This document shows positions 33,492 through 46,300 of a stretch of DNA of 64,000 nt, piece after piece (position 1 is the stretch's first letter; every line of letters starts with the position of its first letter). Origin of the DNA: Sanderia malayensis (Eukaryota; Cnidaria; Scyphozoa; Semaeostomeae; Pelagiidae); the NCBI GenBank assembly GCA_013076295.1, contig RQOL01000532.1, positions 3,472,001 to 3,536,000 of the forward strand. The letters are read 5' to 3'. Below the pieces are notes generated by a model, which saw nothing but the letters and a program-made list of their open reading frames with translations, did not search any database and was not told where the DNA came from. A program made the position numbers and the translations under genes.

Positions 33492-36400
33492 TCATTCTAA
33501 GGCAGCGGCTCCAGACACAATTTCAATCAATTCTTTGGTAATTACAGCTTGCCTTGTGCGGTTGAATGTTAGTGTGAGTTTGTCAATCATTTCACCTGGC
33601 AAAAGCAAAAGTTTGTATAGTTAACAACCGCATATAAAAACCAGCGAATTAAGAGCCTTCCAGGCTGAGATCCCTGCTCAGAACAATAGAAGAGACAATA
33701 GGGTATTGTATTTGAACAATAGGCTGGATGCAGAGCTCACAGGTTCTTATACGCGGGTGTTTATTATTGCATTTCATTTATGTTCTTAAATGTCAACCAA
33801 TCAAACAGAGATGAAACCACCAATGTCGATTTCCCAATAAAACGTTGAAGCACTATGGTCCCAAGAGGCGTTGAAAAAGATAAATAGTGTATATCACTTT
33901 TAACAAACCTCGAGGAAGGATTGGAAATATTTATTTATTTAGTTCGCTCGCGTTAAAACTACAGGTTTAGTTTGTCTGTTCTAAAAATTCTAATTTATTC
34001 AGGCTATATGCTTCTCTCGTTGCATACCAAGATGAGCTTCATATATAGAAACTTCCTCAACATGATATGTCAATGTAAAACGGTTACTACTCATCAGTTA
34101 TAATGAGCAATAGGAAATCGGTTTCCTGCAATTAGGTAATTCGAAAGTTGCCAAATTTTGTTGACCACAAATTGACGACAGACACAAGATTATTCACTGA
34201 GGAAACAGTGTTAGACTTATGGTCCATAGTATATCTGTAAAATATAATAATAACAATTTTGAACGTACCGGCGTTCTTGCTGGCACCATCCATGGCTGTC
34301 ATTCGTGAACTTTGCTCACTGCAAGCACTTTCTTTCATTCCATAGAAAATCAAACTTGCCAATGTGAACTCGTGATAGTTTCTCAAAACATCCGCGTCAA
34401 TATCATCATAAACACTCAAGTTCTCTGAAAACAAGAAACAATGGATATTATTATTTACACATGCATGTACTCTTGAACATAGAATAGCTAAGAAAACCGT
34501 AGAATTATGGAGCAACTGCGTGGATGCTTCAAAGTCGAGATAAGATAGCAAGCTCCGGTTACAGTTGATAAGTTAAGCACATGGAATTGAACGTTCTTTC
34601 GAGTGGACAAATATTTGAGTCACCAAGGGTTGAAACAAGAAGCATGCATGTGATGCAAACTCAAAACCAAGGAACACATGCTTAATACGCTTAATAGTCA
34701 ACATATTTGCTGTATATTCAAAAAGTTAAATATAAACTCTGGAAAAATCTGTAAATAAATATAAAACAGAAAGATAATTGCAATGTCATTTCATTTTCCC
34801 AGAGCCTGGCGTAAGTACCCATACGTGATGTTGATTTTGTGAGATTCAGCTAGGAGTCAATTGTTGAATAAAAACGAAACTTATCGCATACCTGATTCTG
34901 CAACTGTGTCAAGAGATGGCATGTCTTGGGCAGTAACATTAAATGACAAAACAGACCTTGAAGAAAATAATATCAACACTCAGAATAGAATCTTGAAATG
35001 AAACACATTTGAGAGAAAAAAAACAATATTTTGCCACATTGCAAATCACATCAAAAAGAGCTTTATCAAAGAAGAATTGCAAAAGCCAAATTATATAAAA
35101 TTACAGAACGAGCATTTGTTCAATAATTTAAAAATAATCTGCAATGGAAAGATGGCGAATTTGTCAGCTATTTTGACCTCTGAAAAGGATTTAAAGTCAT
35201 TAACAATCAAACCATAAACTTACTTGAATTTATTGTACAATATCTGTCCAGCATCAAACTCATATCCACTGTCTAGTAATTCACCAGCAATGAAAGCAGC
35301 CTCACTGAAAACTGGTGGCTTCCTTCCTGTCTCAGTCATGTGCATCAAAATGCTATCACCTGAAAAATTGAACAAGAAAACAATAAATCAACAATTTATC
35401 AAATGAATGACAAACTATCTTTTACTCTTGTATATAAATATCTTAATGTTGTCAGTTTTGTCGATATTGATCATTAACTATCAGATCTTTTAGTACAAAT
35501 AATAAATTTACAATATCTCATTGGTAAACGTGATAATTTAAAGAAAGCACAAAGTAAACAAAAGTATTTAATTTATGGTATTTCAAGCACATTTCGATTT
35601 GATTATTTTCAAACAAAAAATCGTCACACTCGGGTTTCTCATTGACAATTGAAGATGAAAAGTTATGTCCCAATACCGTAATGCTTTGATTAAACACTCC
35701 CCTCGAATAGGCACCCTCTAAAATATCAAAAATTTAATAAACGTGCCGGGCATTTAATCAAAGCATTACGATATATCACATATTACTGACTATTTTTCAC
35801 CTTATCAAACAGTGAAGAACTATTTTACGGTGTGAAACAACTCACTGTGGGTTCTTTGGAGGATTCCCTTGACTTTATCACCACACAATGCCACCATGGT
35901 ATTAACTCCGCTGGGCTGCTCTGCCACTTTGGCTTTGATTGCTTTGGCCATGCCGGAGTGGATGCCACCGCAGAGACCACGATCGGAAGAAATGGCAAAG
36001 AATAAGTGATTTGGCTTGCTTGTATCCGAGGATATCTCTCCCTTTTCCAACAGAGCTGTGGAAAGAGCAATGAGTGGTTTAAATATCTTGATATCGCAAG
36101 TCATTGGTCATAACATGAGCATTGTGCCTGTTGGTCGTAACATAATTTGAAATTCTGGCAGCTATTGTGTCAGTACTAGAGGTTATTGTACGAAATAAGA
36201 AGACATAATTATTGCATTGTAACAATGATATAACAATAGTGTGTTAATACACTATTTTATAGAAATATGGTAGAACAATTACATGTCTGGCACCCAGCAA
36301 AAATAAACCAATAAATAAAATAAAAAAAATAAATTAATAAATGAAAAGAAAGTTAAATGATTAATAAATAATAAATAAAAAAAAATTTTAATAAAAAATA

Positions 36401-37503
36401 TATTTTTCACAAAGTTTAAAAGTAAGAAGGGTTACCTCTGAAGAGCAAGAGTATCCAAAAGGGAAATCCAAATGAAAGGGGAATCAACGTTTTCACATTG
36501 AATCAACGTTTTTGATTTAATGTGAAATAGAATGCGTCAAGATTGAGCTGCAATGCATGGCAATTATTGAGAAGGAGAAGAGTACTAACCTGCTGCCCCT
36601 TGGCCGTAAACTTTGGCTGGTTTCAATTCTTTTTCTGCTCTTGCAAACTTAGCAGCTGACACCATCTTCATGGACTTTGTAATTTTTTGAATATTCGTAA
36701 CGGACCTCAATCGAAGACGAACTAAGAAAAGAAAGAAAACAAATTACCATCACACCACATTTCATTATTTGAATACAATTATACACATGGCATGGCAGGG
36801 TATGAATGAATGTTTTTCAAGCAGTATGTACTGCATATCAGCAGTACGTCTGAGCAATATATGATGTCCAGTTTTGTTGGGTGCAGCATGAGGCTCGACC
36901 CCTGTATTACAGTGCTTTTCTACTTTGTCGCGCGCTCAAATGCATGTGTACATGAGCTTGCCTTGCTAGAATTTGAGTAGCAAGGACTTGAAGATAGCAT
37001 AAGATACATTCATTGAACTTATCTGAGCTGCAAAGTCTGATCAATTATATTGGCATCAGCTAAAAGTATAGTACACTTCCAAAAATCAAACCCCAATTTC
37101 ACTTACTATCTTTTAGAGTTGCCATGTTTCTTACACCAACACTATGAAAGAGAAAAACTTCATTTAAATTTCATGATAGATATTTGTATCTTATGGATAA
37201 TATGCACACTTATAATAAAATACACCCATTAAGACCAGCATGGAGCAATTCTGGGGGTTCAAAAGACGTTATGACATCTTCCAAGCCTTGGACCAAGGCA
37301 GGAACCTCTCTAAATCCAAATCCACACTCCACTCCCCATGGATGCTGACTGGTCAATGAAAAGTCTAATAAAGACCTCTCGCTGCTCTGACTTTTTTCAA
37401 ATCAACAAATGTACTGCCTTATAAAAGAAATATGAAAAAAAGCTACAAACCACGCTGGTGTTTGAAACAAAGTAACTCGTGCAAACATCCCTTGAGCCGC
37501 CAT
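33492..37503 (-). CDS. ATP5F1C: ATP synthase F1 subunit gamma, mitochondrial, complete
   Basis: Eight exons join in phase to 296 aa: 37451-37503, 37107-37141, 36590-36721, 35846-36055, 35224-35359, 34892-34956, 34269-34424, 33492-33595. The N-terminal extension starts [13 protein letters not shown] (probable mitochondrial presequence). It is followed by the signature MATLKDIRLRLRSV and [20 protein letters not shown] (the N-terminal coiled coil of the rotor), [13 protein letters not shown], and the C-terminal helix ending [11 protein letters not shown]. The gamma subunit is the central rotating shaft of F1 and couples proton flow to ATP synthesis. The length is close to the ~298 aa I recall for the vertebrate protein. 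It starts 183 bp from TMA7 on the other strand, so the two probably share a promoter region. Confidence 0.96.
33616..33768. mobile_element. Palindromic element family B, copy 4
   Basis: Ends TTAACAACCGCATATAAAAA and TTCTTATACGCGGGTGTTTA; internal ACAATAGGCTGGATG. It is in the last ATP5F1C intron. Confidence 0.7.
35674..35775. mobile_element. Palindromic element family A, copy 5
   Basis: Ends TACCGTAATGCTTTGATTAA and TTAATCAAAGCATTACGATA. The matching change TTTGATTAA/TTAATCAAA in both arms keeps the hairpin paired. It is in an ATP5F1C intron. Confidence 0.85.
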
Positions 37504-37686
37504 GATGGAAAGTTGGTGTGAGGGAAGAGCTCGCGGCTTGCAATGCCTTTTGGGTAAAATAGTAAAAGGTAGCGGGTATAAGTGTGTGCGCATTGAATAA
37601 AGCGTTGCATTACCAAAAAGACGCGAGAGGAAAAGTCAAAAAGTTGTGTCCAAAACTTTTATACAAAAAGTTTAAAGTAACTAGCC
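37504..37686. promoter_or_regulatory. Shared promoter interval of ATP5F1C and TMA7
   Basis: Only 183 bp separate the two opposite start codons, so the 5' ends and core promoters of both must lie here or overlap. No TATA box is evident; the interval includes AAAGACGCGAGAGGAAAAG. Confidence 0.6.
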
Positions 37687-38282
37687 ATGTCAGGACGGGA
37701 CGGTAATAATTATAATAAATATTTCCTTTCAATCATTGTGTACTGAGTTTTTGCTATGCAAACCTTAAATATACACCATTTCTTTATGCACTGACTTAAT
37801 AACTTAATGTACATTTTTCAATTAAGGTGGTAAAAAAAAGCCACTTAAGCAACCAAAGAAACAAAGCAAAGAAATGGATGAGGTTTGAACAGTGATTTTT
37901 ATGATATTCCCTACTTATTAGCTAGTATAGGTCTTAGTATATGTGATAATGTGATGAGTCAAAAAAGATAGAATATGGAATTGGGTGAGGAGAAGGCATT
38001 TTGAATTTGCAACCAACTCTTTTATAGGATGAAAAGGCATTCAAGGAGAGGCAAAGAGAAGAGAAGAAAAAATTAGAAGAAGCAAGGCAAAAAGCTTCAC
38101 AAAAAGGACCCATGGGTGAGGACAAGTACTCAGTTAACCATTGCAGTGTTATATTTGAACAATATTAACCAATTTTTTTCGCAACCCACACCACGGTCAA
38201 ACTCAATGATGTTACTATTTCTAATTTGAAAATTGTTTTTTTTTAAGGTGGAGGTGGCATGAAAAAGTCTGGCAAAAAGTGA
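37687..38282 (+). CDS. TMA7: Translation machinery-associated protein 7, complete
   Basis: Four exons join in phase to 64 aa: 37687-37702, 37827-37882, 38028-38115, 38248-38282. The peptide begins MSGRDGGKKKPLKQPKKQSK and ends GGGGMKKSGKK, the N- and C-terminal hallmarks of TMA7. The middle is a highly charged Lys/Glu/Arg helix. The length is the usual 64 aa. TMA7 is a small conserved ribosome-associated protein. A poly(A) signal follows at 38314-38319. Confidence 0.95.
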
Positions 38283-38313
38283 GACAAAATGCCCAAGCTA
38301 GAATTTTCTTATC

Positions 38314-38319
38314 AATAAA
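38314..38319 (+). terminator. Poly(A) signal of TMA7
   Basis: AATAAA 32 bases after the TMA7 stop codon. Confidence 0.7.
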
Positions 38320-39115
38320 GAATGCCTCTACTAAAAGAACATTAAATTGTCTTTCATAAGATGGCAATAATGAAAGAAATATCCCTTTGTATTTGATGGA
38401 TTTTAACATATCAAGAAGGGTGTAATCAAAACAGGGCTTTTTTCATTGCATAGTACAGGTAACAGTCTCATAATGTGGTTATTATTTGTTGCTCAATTCT
38501 TCAACATTGATATTATAAAGATCAACGTGGTCACAAAATAAATTTAACCTTACCAAAACATATGTTAAAATTATAGCAAAAAATATTATATTTGCAAATA
38601 TTAATAGCTTAATGAGATCTGATTAAATTTCCAGCTAAAAAATATAACAAAAAAAGCTAAAACATGGAAAATCATAATAATGTAATTAATTTTATATGCA
38701 TCCTATAATAATCTATATTTCTGTTCCATTTTCCACAGCACAAGAAAACCCCTGCCTAAATAGTTTGTTGTTTGTTGAACTGTGGAAAGTGGATAAACCG
38801 AAACTCTCTTCCAGTTTATCTATGTGTAATTCCCTTTTGTTATACTTTTTGCTTGAAGTCTTTGTTTCATATGCAATGGTTTTGGTTACCAAGCTGTCTC
38901 AATACACTACTCCATTTAATGCAGCTCTGTTTTGCATCATGTGGCATCTTGCAGCATTGAAAACAACCAAGATGATGTTTGATGAGAACAGATTACAACA
39001 TCTATATCTGCATTTCATCAAAGCCAATTGGTGTTTCACGGTCTCCGATAAACGAGTATTGAAATGATTAGTGATAGATCCGGACCTGTGCTCCAATCTG
39101 CAAGTCTCTATCTCA
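38320..39115. other. Interval between the convergent TMA7 and STIMATE 3' ends
   Basis: Probable 3' UTR of STIMATE on the minus strand. A plus-strand 123-codon frame (38696-39067) has no recognisable family and no start context, so it was not called. Confidence 0.4.
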
Positions 39116-41992
39116 TCAACTCTCTTTTATATGCAACATTTCATTATCATCAACAATTGTGTCACATGCTTCATTGTCAATGAGACTGTGCATTACGACT
39201 TCATCGTCTGAAGCAATCATATCGCCTGGTCCTGCAACATACTTCACTGAGGAATCTTTATCATTGATTTTGTGTGACTTCCGGAACTTTCTTTTCATCA
39301 AAAAGTTGTCAACAATCCAAAACATTAAAGCCTAGAGAATGAAAAAACGGAGTCAAAAAGCATGCGTTAAGCAAAGTAAAGCTGAACATTAATAGGAGCT
39401 ATAATAAAGAAACATAGCAGCTCTTTTTAGATCTCAGCTTGTGTCACCAGAAATAGAAGGTCACCAATGTTCAGAGATTTACAATAAAGGCTTTAGCAGG
39501 CGAAAATGTTTGGGATTGAAAAATCGTAACAATAAATGGAAGGTGATCATTATAAGAGGTTCAATTGTATATAGGTAAAATTCTTCTTGAAAAGGTAAAC
39601 AGTTCTTCTGTTTGAAAGGGCTGGTGTAATTTTCCAAGATAAACTTACATTCATTATAAATGGAACAATGAGCATGACAACCCCTGCTTCTAACTTTGGA
39701 TGATTCTTAAATGGTCGTAGAATGAACCTCCTGACACTTTCCCAGAAGGATAGCTGCACAAGCAATACAATGATGCTCTTCTCAACTAGCATGACTAAAA
39801 TGTAGACCAGGCACTGTGAAAGCCACCAAGAGAATCGGGGAGGAGTACCTTTAAAAAAGAAAGTGCAAGTAGGTGAGACAATGGATCAGCTAAAAGTTGC
39901 ATCTGAATCATGGTTAGGAATAGAAGAGATGTCACTTCAAAATTTTATTAAAAGTATCTTAAAATGCAGTGGGCGACAATATGATATAAACCGAAACTAG
40001 CCCAGTCTCCAACATTGATGTGAGATACACAGCTAGTGCAAAATCACATCACATAAATCCTTAAGCTTGGTGAAAAGCTGAATTTGCAAAGCAGGAAAGT
40101 ATGGGTAAGCATGGGTATTCAACATGCTACAAGTGAGAGTGGATATTTCAGGGTATCAGTTGTTAATTTGTTTTCTTACCATACTCTCCAAACCTCAGCG
40201 ACTGCCACCCCTTTAGCTTAGCAAAAAAAGTAGTGATCTTCAAGCACAGCCAAATAATGATCAGGCCAACTGTTGTGTCCAGTAAAAAGTTGATAAAATA
40301 CCTAAAATAAAAATAAAACAATGCAATACTGTACTATACTATATTAAACTGCACTATAACATACTATAGCATACTGTACTATATACTATACTATAACATA
40401 CAGTGCTATACCATATGACACTCTGTATAATACAATACTGCAGTTGAATTAAAAAATCAAAACATCTATAATATTAGAGTATGAAGTTATAGCAAAATCA
40501 AATAAATATATCATAATAGAAATTAAAAATAATAGATATAATTATGAGAATATAGGATGTGTGAATAAACAGAACACACCATGTGCATGGATCTCCTTTG
40601 AAGGCACTTGCTAGAAAGACATTTGCAAAATGTATTATCACAGCACCAACACCTTGCTTTGACGTGTCGTAAAACCTGAGAACAAATAATAACACCTTTT
40701 CATCTTTGTAACTAATGTGAAAGAGTCTCAATTTAGTAGCCCCTGGCCACTAAAAGCCTGATAAATAGCAGTACAGTAAAAACCTGCATATAAGAACCAA
40801 TGGATTAAGAACCTTCAGGGTGATATTTCTGTTCAAAACAATAGATGAAACAATAGCCTATTGTCTTGGAACCATAGCCTAGATGGAAATTCACAAGTTC
40901 TTATATGCGGGTTTTTACTGTACTGCGATTAAACAACTGTTTATAAATAGATAATGAAATGTAAAGCTATTGTAACTAGATTGCTTTAATTTTTTGCCAT
41001 TGGGTATGTCCATTGTCAGGTAAAACTCTAGTAACTCATGGAAACTTGTGAAATTTTATTTACCAAATGCTAACAGGTCTTCGTTCTGCAGGTGGTTCTC
41101 TCAACCGCTTTACTGAAAAGAAAAAAGAGTAATTATTAGCGCAGCTGTACTTCACAAAAATATTTCTGAAATGTCTTTCCTGTGATCGTTCAGGTGGATT
41201 TTTCTCATTTCCCAAAATCAGCAGATTACTAAGTTTTATTGTGACGCTAGTAACAAAGGAAATTCAATTTTAGAAAACAAGTACCAAGATAAATTATTGA
41301 TGGCCAGTGAATTAGTTCTTGCAACTTTCAAAAACTAAGTGCAAGACTGCAATTAAAAATACTTCCAGATTACTAAGTTAATTTTAGCACACTATTATTA
41401 GATAACTGGTTAAATAGAATCACTGAACTAAAGAAAAACTCAATTTTATACCACTAAGAATATATTTTAGTCTTGCTATATCTTCATATCAACTATTATC
41501 ATCAAACAAAATTTACCGTAGCTGAAATTGTTATGCAAGCATATTCTGCTATTTGAAATATCATAATATCGTATTTAATGGATTAAAAGTTGCAAAATGT
41601 AATGAAACAATCGTCCTATGCAAGCTTTGTTGATTATTTCGTAATATTTGTATCTTATATTTGAGTTAGTTGGGCAGGAGAGGAGGGTAGGGTGGTTGTG
41701 CAGCACTGTGCAGGGCCGTGCAGAAAAAACACGCTGTAAAAGTACAGCTCTGCTCGGAACAATTTAGAGCCTTTTATAAGTCTAAAAAGATACATTAAAT
41801 TACTGCAACAACTAATATTTAATTCAGATGGCAATACTTTATATACTCACCGATGAGAATACAAAATGCAGTAAATGCGAGAATTCCTTGCAAAATTAGG
41901 CCAAATCCATCGTTCAGCTCGCAGCGGAAATGATAAACCACTGCCCCTGTCATTTCCTTGGTGAGAGGCGCACTCGCGTTTACAAGTACCAT
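39116..41992 (-). CDS. STIMATE: Store-operated calcium entry regulator STIMATE (TMEM110), complete
   Basis: Six exons join in phase to 274 aa: 41851-41992, 41064-41112, 40580-40675, 40180-40301, 39649-39848, 39116-39331. Family blocks seen: FYDTSKQGVGAVIIHFANVF, NFLLDTTVGLIIIW, WQSLRFGEYG, VMLIVPFIMNALMFWIVDNF, and an acidic cytoplasmic tail (DDEVV...DDNEML). There are four to five hydrophobic segments. STIMATE is an ER membrane protein at ER-plasma membrane junctions that promotes STIM activation (family knowledge). The tail is about 20 residues shorter than I recall for human. The first intron and the region upstream contain no CDS up to the channel gene ending at 43340. Confidence 0.92.
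40325..40432. repeat. Imperfect TACTATA simple repeat
   Basis: Irregular ATACTATA/ACTGTACTATA repeats in a STIMATE intron. Confidence 0.8.
40772..40922. mobile_element. Palindromic element family B, copy 5 (best preserved)
   Basis: The inverted ends TACAGTAAAAACCTGCATAT and ATATGCGGGTTTTTACTGTA are nearly perfect. The second internal inverted pair is AACAATAG...CTATTGT. It is in a STIMATE intron. Confidence 0.85.
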
Positions 41993-42360
41993 TTAGATAA
42001 AAGATACACAATTCTATGAAGCTTTAACTCCTTTTGAAGTCCAACTTTAACTAAAATTACTTCATAACGTCGTTGGCTTTCTTCCAAGTCTCATTGGGCT
42101 AGGCTAGCTAAAAACATGAATAAACTCAGACGAATATTACGTCAAAAGCTCTGTACAAGTTAGTCGAATATTCACCTATGTTCAGTTTCCCAAAGAGGTT
42201 CGTTAAAGGTGGGACACATTACAATAAAAGGCCGGTATGATGATATAATTGCTCCACGCAAGTAAATTAAATTCTTATTCTCTAAAACCATTAGCATAAG
42301 TATATCAAACAAGCTTAACCCTGCACCCCTATCTTATTTGGGTTTGTTTGATGTCAAAAT

Positions 42361-42540
42361 AGGCTTTGGCAGCCTTTGAAATCCATTGAAAGTCAGGCAT
42401 GTTGACTGGGTGGGGTTCGAACCCACGACCTTCGGCCTCTCATGCCGACGCCCTACCACTAGGACATCAAGTCACACTTATATATAGTGTCGTAAGTTCT
42501 AGTCATTCGAAGTTGTGAACATGTGACGTGTCCATAGCAT
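42361..42540 (-). mobile_element. tRNA-derived SINE copy 2
   Basis: The head at 42403-42474 and the upstream flank (TATATAG, CGTAAGTTCTAGTC, GTGACGTGTC) match copy 1 at 1985-2340. AAATCCATTGAA of the body also matches. It lies upstream of STIMATE. Confidence 0.6.
42403..42474 (-). tRNA. tRNA-like sequence, loop ATGAGAG (GAG); SINE head
   Basis: 72 nt with the same T arm and variable loop as 2203-2274. The anticodon stem is TCGGC/GCCGA here against TCTGC/GCAGA there: both partners of a base pair have changed. The acceptor stem has one mismatch (TGACTTG/CCAGTCA) and box A is degenerate (TGTCCTAGTGG), so this copy looks less active. Three bases separate the acceptor and D stems, as in copy 1. 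Confidence 0.45.
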
Positions 42541-42620
42541 TTCAAGACTTTATCTCACAGTACTTTATCTTTATTAAATTTGACTGTAAATCTAAAAGAA
42601 CAATAAAATAAAAAAGTATT

Positions 42621-43160
42621 AAACTTTCTATCATACATGAAGAAGGTACTGAAAAAATCAAACTTTGAAATAGACTGAAAAATGACTTACAAGGGAGTCG
42701 AATTATACTAAATAGGTCCCACTGATCACGTTGAGACAATTCCCAGCTCCCTAGGAATAATGGTTCGTGGACCCAGATTTCCCACGGATAGATATAACTA
42801 TCTATCATACATGAAGTAGGTACTGAAAAAATCAAATTTTGAAATAGCCTGAAAAATGACTCACAAGTAGTCGAATTATACTAAATAGGTCCTACTGATC
42901 ATGTTGAGACAATTCCCAGCTCTCTAGGAGCAATGATTCAAATTTTAGTGCACCCAGATATCCCGCGGATAGCTATTTTAAACTTTCTATTATACATGAA
43001 ATAGGTACTGAAAAAATCAAATTTTGAAATAGACTGAAAAATGACTCACAAGGAGTCGAATTATACTAAATAGGTCCTACTGATCACGTTGAGACAATTC
43101 CCAGCTCTCTAGGAGTAATGGTTCGTGGTGGACCCAGATTTCCCGTGAATAGCTATTTAA
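42621..43160. repeat. Three tandem units of a ~180-bp dispersed repeat
   Basis: Units start near 42627, 42801 and 42986 at TCTAT(C/T)ATACATGAA. Each contains ACTGAAAAAATCAAA, GAGTCGAATTATACTAAATA, ACAATTCCCAGCTC and a terminal CGGATAGATAT or AATAGCTATTT. Single copies occur at 14645-14880 and 16905-17075. Confidence 0.85.
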
Positions 43161-43339
43161 AAAATAAAACATTAGCTACAATCTGATTCTATTATTTCCC
43201 CTTAATGGTTAACAATCAAACAATAAAATATTGTGTAAATAAATGGTAACAACAATACAAAATAATAATAATACAATGTTTAAAAGATGATAAAGGATGC
43301 AACAAGAAAACCTTTTCAGTGGCTTAAAAGATATACCAC

Positions 43340-46300
43340 TCAAAAACCGAGAGAGTTTGATGATCTGCTTCGGCGAAGAGTTGGGTGAACTTTTTTATCA
43401 TTTCGCAAAGTTTTTTTCACTAAAACAATGAAGAAAGTATTTATTCAGTTATTCTTGTAAGTGACAACTGGAACAGAATGCCATCATAAGAATAAGAATA
43501 ACATAATTAATTATTGGTAAATCAAATTGAAATTAGAAGCAAGAATGATCGAAATGTTAAAAAATTCGCATTGAATCGGACAGTAATCGAATTATAGAGG
43601 ATTATTAATAAACTTCAAGCTTTTTACCGATAAATTCGTGGTTGAGTGTGGTTAAAATTAACCCGTAGATTTTTAATTAGAAATTGAAAGTATAGTTCAT
43701 AGCATCGTTCTAATATAAAAAATAAGATATTGATCTTACCTACTCCGTGTAGTGACCTTGTAAGGCCTTCTTGGGTTTTCAGAACATCCTCATATGACAA
43801 CTTCATTTGATCGACTAGGCCCTGTTGATTGCAGAGCAACAATTCACTTGTTTTCGATAGGTCATCGAGTAGTATCGCTTCGGAGCTGTCTGAATTGTCT
43901 TTCACACTCTTGGATTCTTCCAACAGCTCAGTGGCTGCGATCAAATCACGATTCAAATTATCCAGTACCGAGTTCATCTCGAGTGCCGGCTTCAATGACC
44001 CGCCCTTTGTCTTTCCGTACTGTACATCTTCCTGAATTGGAACCAGAAACAAGATAACAAACAGTTACCCGTATTTCCTCTAATTAGCGCCCACCCTCTT
44101 TTAACCACCCTCCTCCAATAAGCGCCCACCTAAGATGAAAAGTGTGAACTAATTCTTAAATTTTCACTGTTTGGTTCAAATAATTTTGCCAAATCTTGGA
44201 AACTATTTAATAAGCGTCCGGACGCTTGTTAGAGGAAATACTTTACCCCCTCTTTTTATAAGAATACCTTAGCATTCGTTGAGTCTCGATCTTTTCCATT
44301 GTTACTCTAAAATTGCCATTTTTTGGCGATTTTGGGCCTCGATATTCTTATATCGAAATTATTCTCATGAAAAGAGGGTAATGAAGTTGATAATGACGCT
44401 TAAAGAAATACCTGCAATCACAACATCAGTTTAATTACGGAAAAATAAAAGAAAATAAGAAAAAATGGTCTGAAAAAGAGCAGTGAGATTGAAATGCAAG
44501 AAAGAACGAAGAAGGACATTTAAGTAAACACAGAAAGCATGAGAGATCGTAACAAAAAATGAAACAAATAAACTATTAAACTAAGCAAGATTAAGACGAA
44601 TAAGAGTAATTGAACGAAAGAGAAAAGAAAATGGCCTACCAATGGCGAACATCGGCTCTGAAAATATCTCTTTGTCTTCTGCAATGTACGGTTGTTCATT
44701 TGACACTCGAGAGATATGATGAGAAGGGCTTGCTCTAAGGAAGCGTTCGCCTCTGCATTCTCATAAACTCGCGTGAATAGCTCGGACATCAAGGCAATAT
44801 ATATATTGATGCACACAACGGAGACAAGAGCGTAGTAAGAGCCAACGATGAGTGACGCAAGATCTCTGTGGTAATTCACCATGGCACCAAATGGTATGTC
44901 AGCGGTTACTGTCATTCGCCATGCGAGAAAGAGCTGGGTACGATTGAACGAGAGAGGATTGGTAAGGAAATGGCGCGAAAAAAGCAAAACGGGGAATACT
45001 TAACCTGGCACGGTCTAATCATTAATTCATTATCATTATTCTATTTGGTAAAGCAGGTTATGATTGGCTACAATACTTTACATGTAGACCTGTTAAACAT
45101 CCATGGGGAGTTGGGCCTTTTGAGGTCTCGATTCATCCACAGTCGAATCCGAGGTACAAAACAATTAGGTTATGGCGGTTAAGGTTAGGAGAGACAAAAC
45201 TTGTCCATGAGAAATTGGGCATGACGAGTGATGGAATAGCATAGTAATGCAGTGACATTGATGGTTGGTGGGGAAAACATAAAATATAAAACTTACAATT
45301 TCGTCAAAGGTTCTGAATTGTTTGGCCTTGTCAGCTCCGGAGGCTTTTTCAATCTCGGCGGCGACAACCGGACCCCCGAATATCAGCCATATCATGCACA
45401 CGTAGGGAATGAAGAATTCAAAGAACAGAAAAGCGAATTTCACTGTTGCTCCGACGACATGGCCTAGGAAAACAAATAATGAAATTAGGGCTATAAATAT
45501 CTTGAAATGCCTTGAAAAATAGTCACATAAAAATGGTGTATATATGTATTTGTTGAGAAAATGAGTTTAATCTTGTGTTGGATAGATCCCAAAAAATGTG
45601 ATCAATTTGCGCATGCTCATATCGAATCGAATCATGAAGTGAAAATGCCATGCCTAGACTCACTACATTGCGTCCCTGTGCCTCGCTCGCAACTTGCTCA
45701 ACCGAGCGAGCAAAAACGAGCAAGGCACAGAGACGCAATTTTTATAGACTTGGACATAAGATAGGATATATGATAATATATTATCCCATCTCTATAGTTG
45801 TTGAAGCGAACGTAGACTTTGAGTACCTGTGTTAGCGTTTTCAGACTTTCGACTCGTAAACTGACTTTGAGAAACGATATTCAAGGCAATGATAGATCCG
45901 GGTTGAAGGAAGATAGTATGCTTTAAAAAATGGCCAGCATTAACTGCTAGATGTTTACTTACCGAGAAGAACAATGAAGACGGAGAGAAAGTTGAACGCG
46001 CGGCATATTCTCATCAGCCGTAAGCATAATATCATCACAGTAGTACTCAACAGCACTGCATAAACATTCCAAGAATCATTTGTTGGATGCTGCCAGTAAT
46101 ACATCTATAATGTGATTGAGTAGGATTGGTTAGCTACAATAGTGGACAAAAGTCATGGGGCACTTGCAACTTCTGCAAATTTTCCAAGTAACCTCCCCCC
46201 TCCCCAAAACAACGCCGTTCTTTTGGTTGTACAGTCAAATCTGCATGGTTCGAACTCGTGTAATTCGAACTCTATCTAATTCGAACGAAATTCTCTGTTC

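Noticed and set aside
38696..39067. 123-codon plus-strand frame between TMA7 and STIMATE
   Set aside because: AT-rich, no family resemblance, no nearby promoter or splice pattern; it lies in the likely STIMATE 3' UTR.
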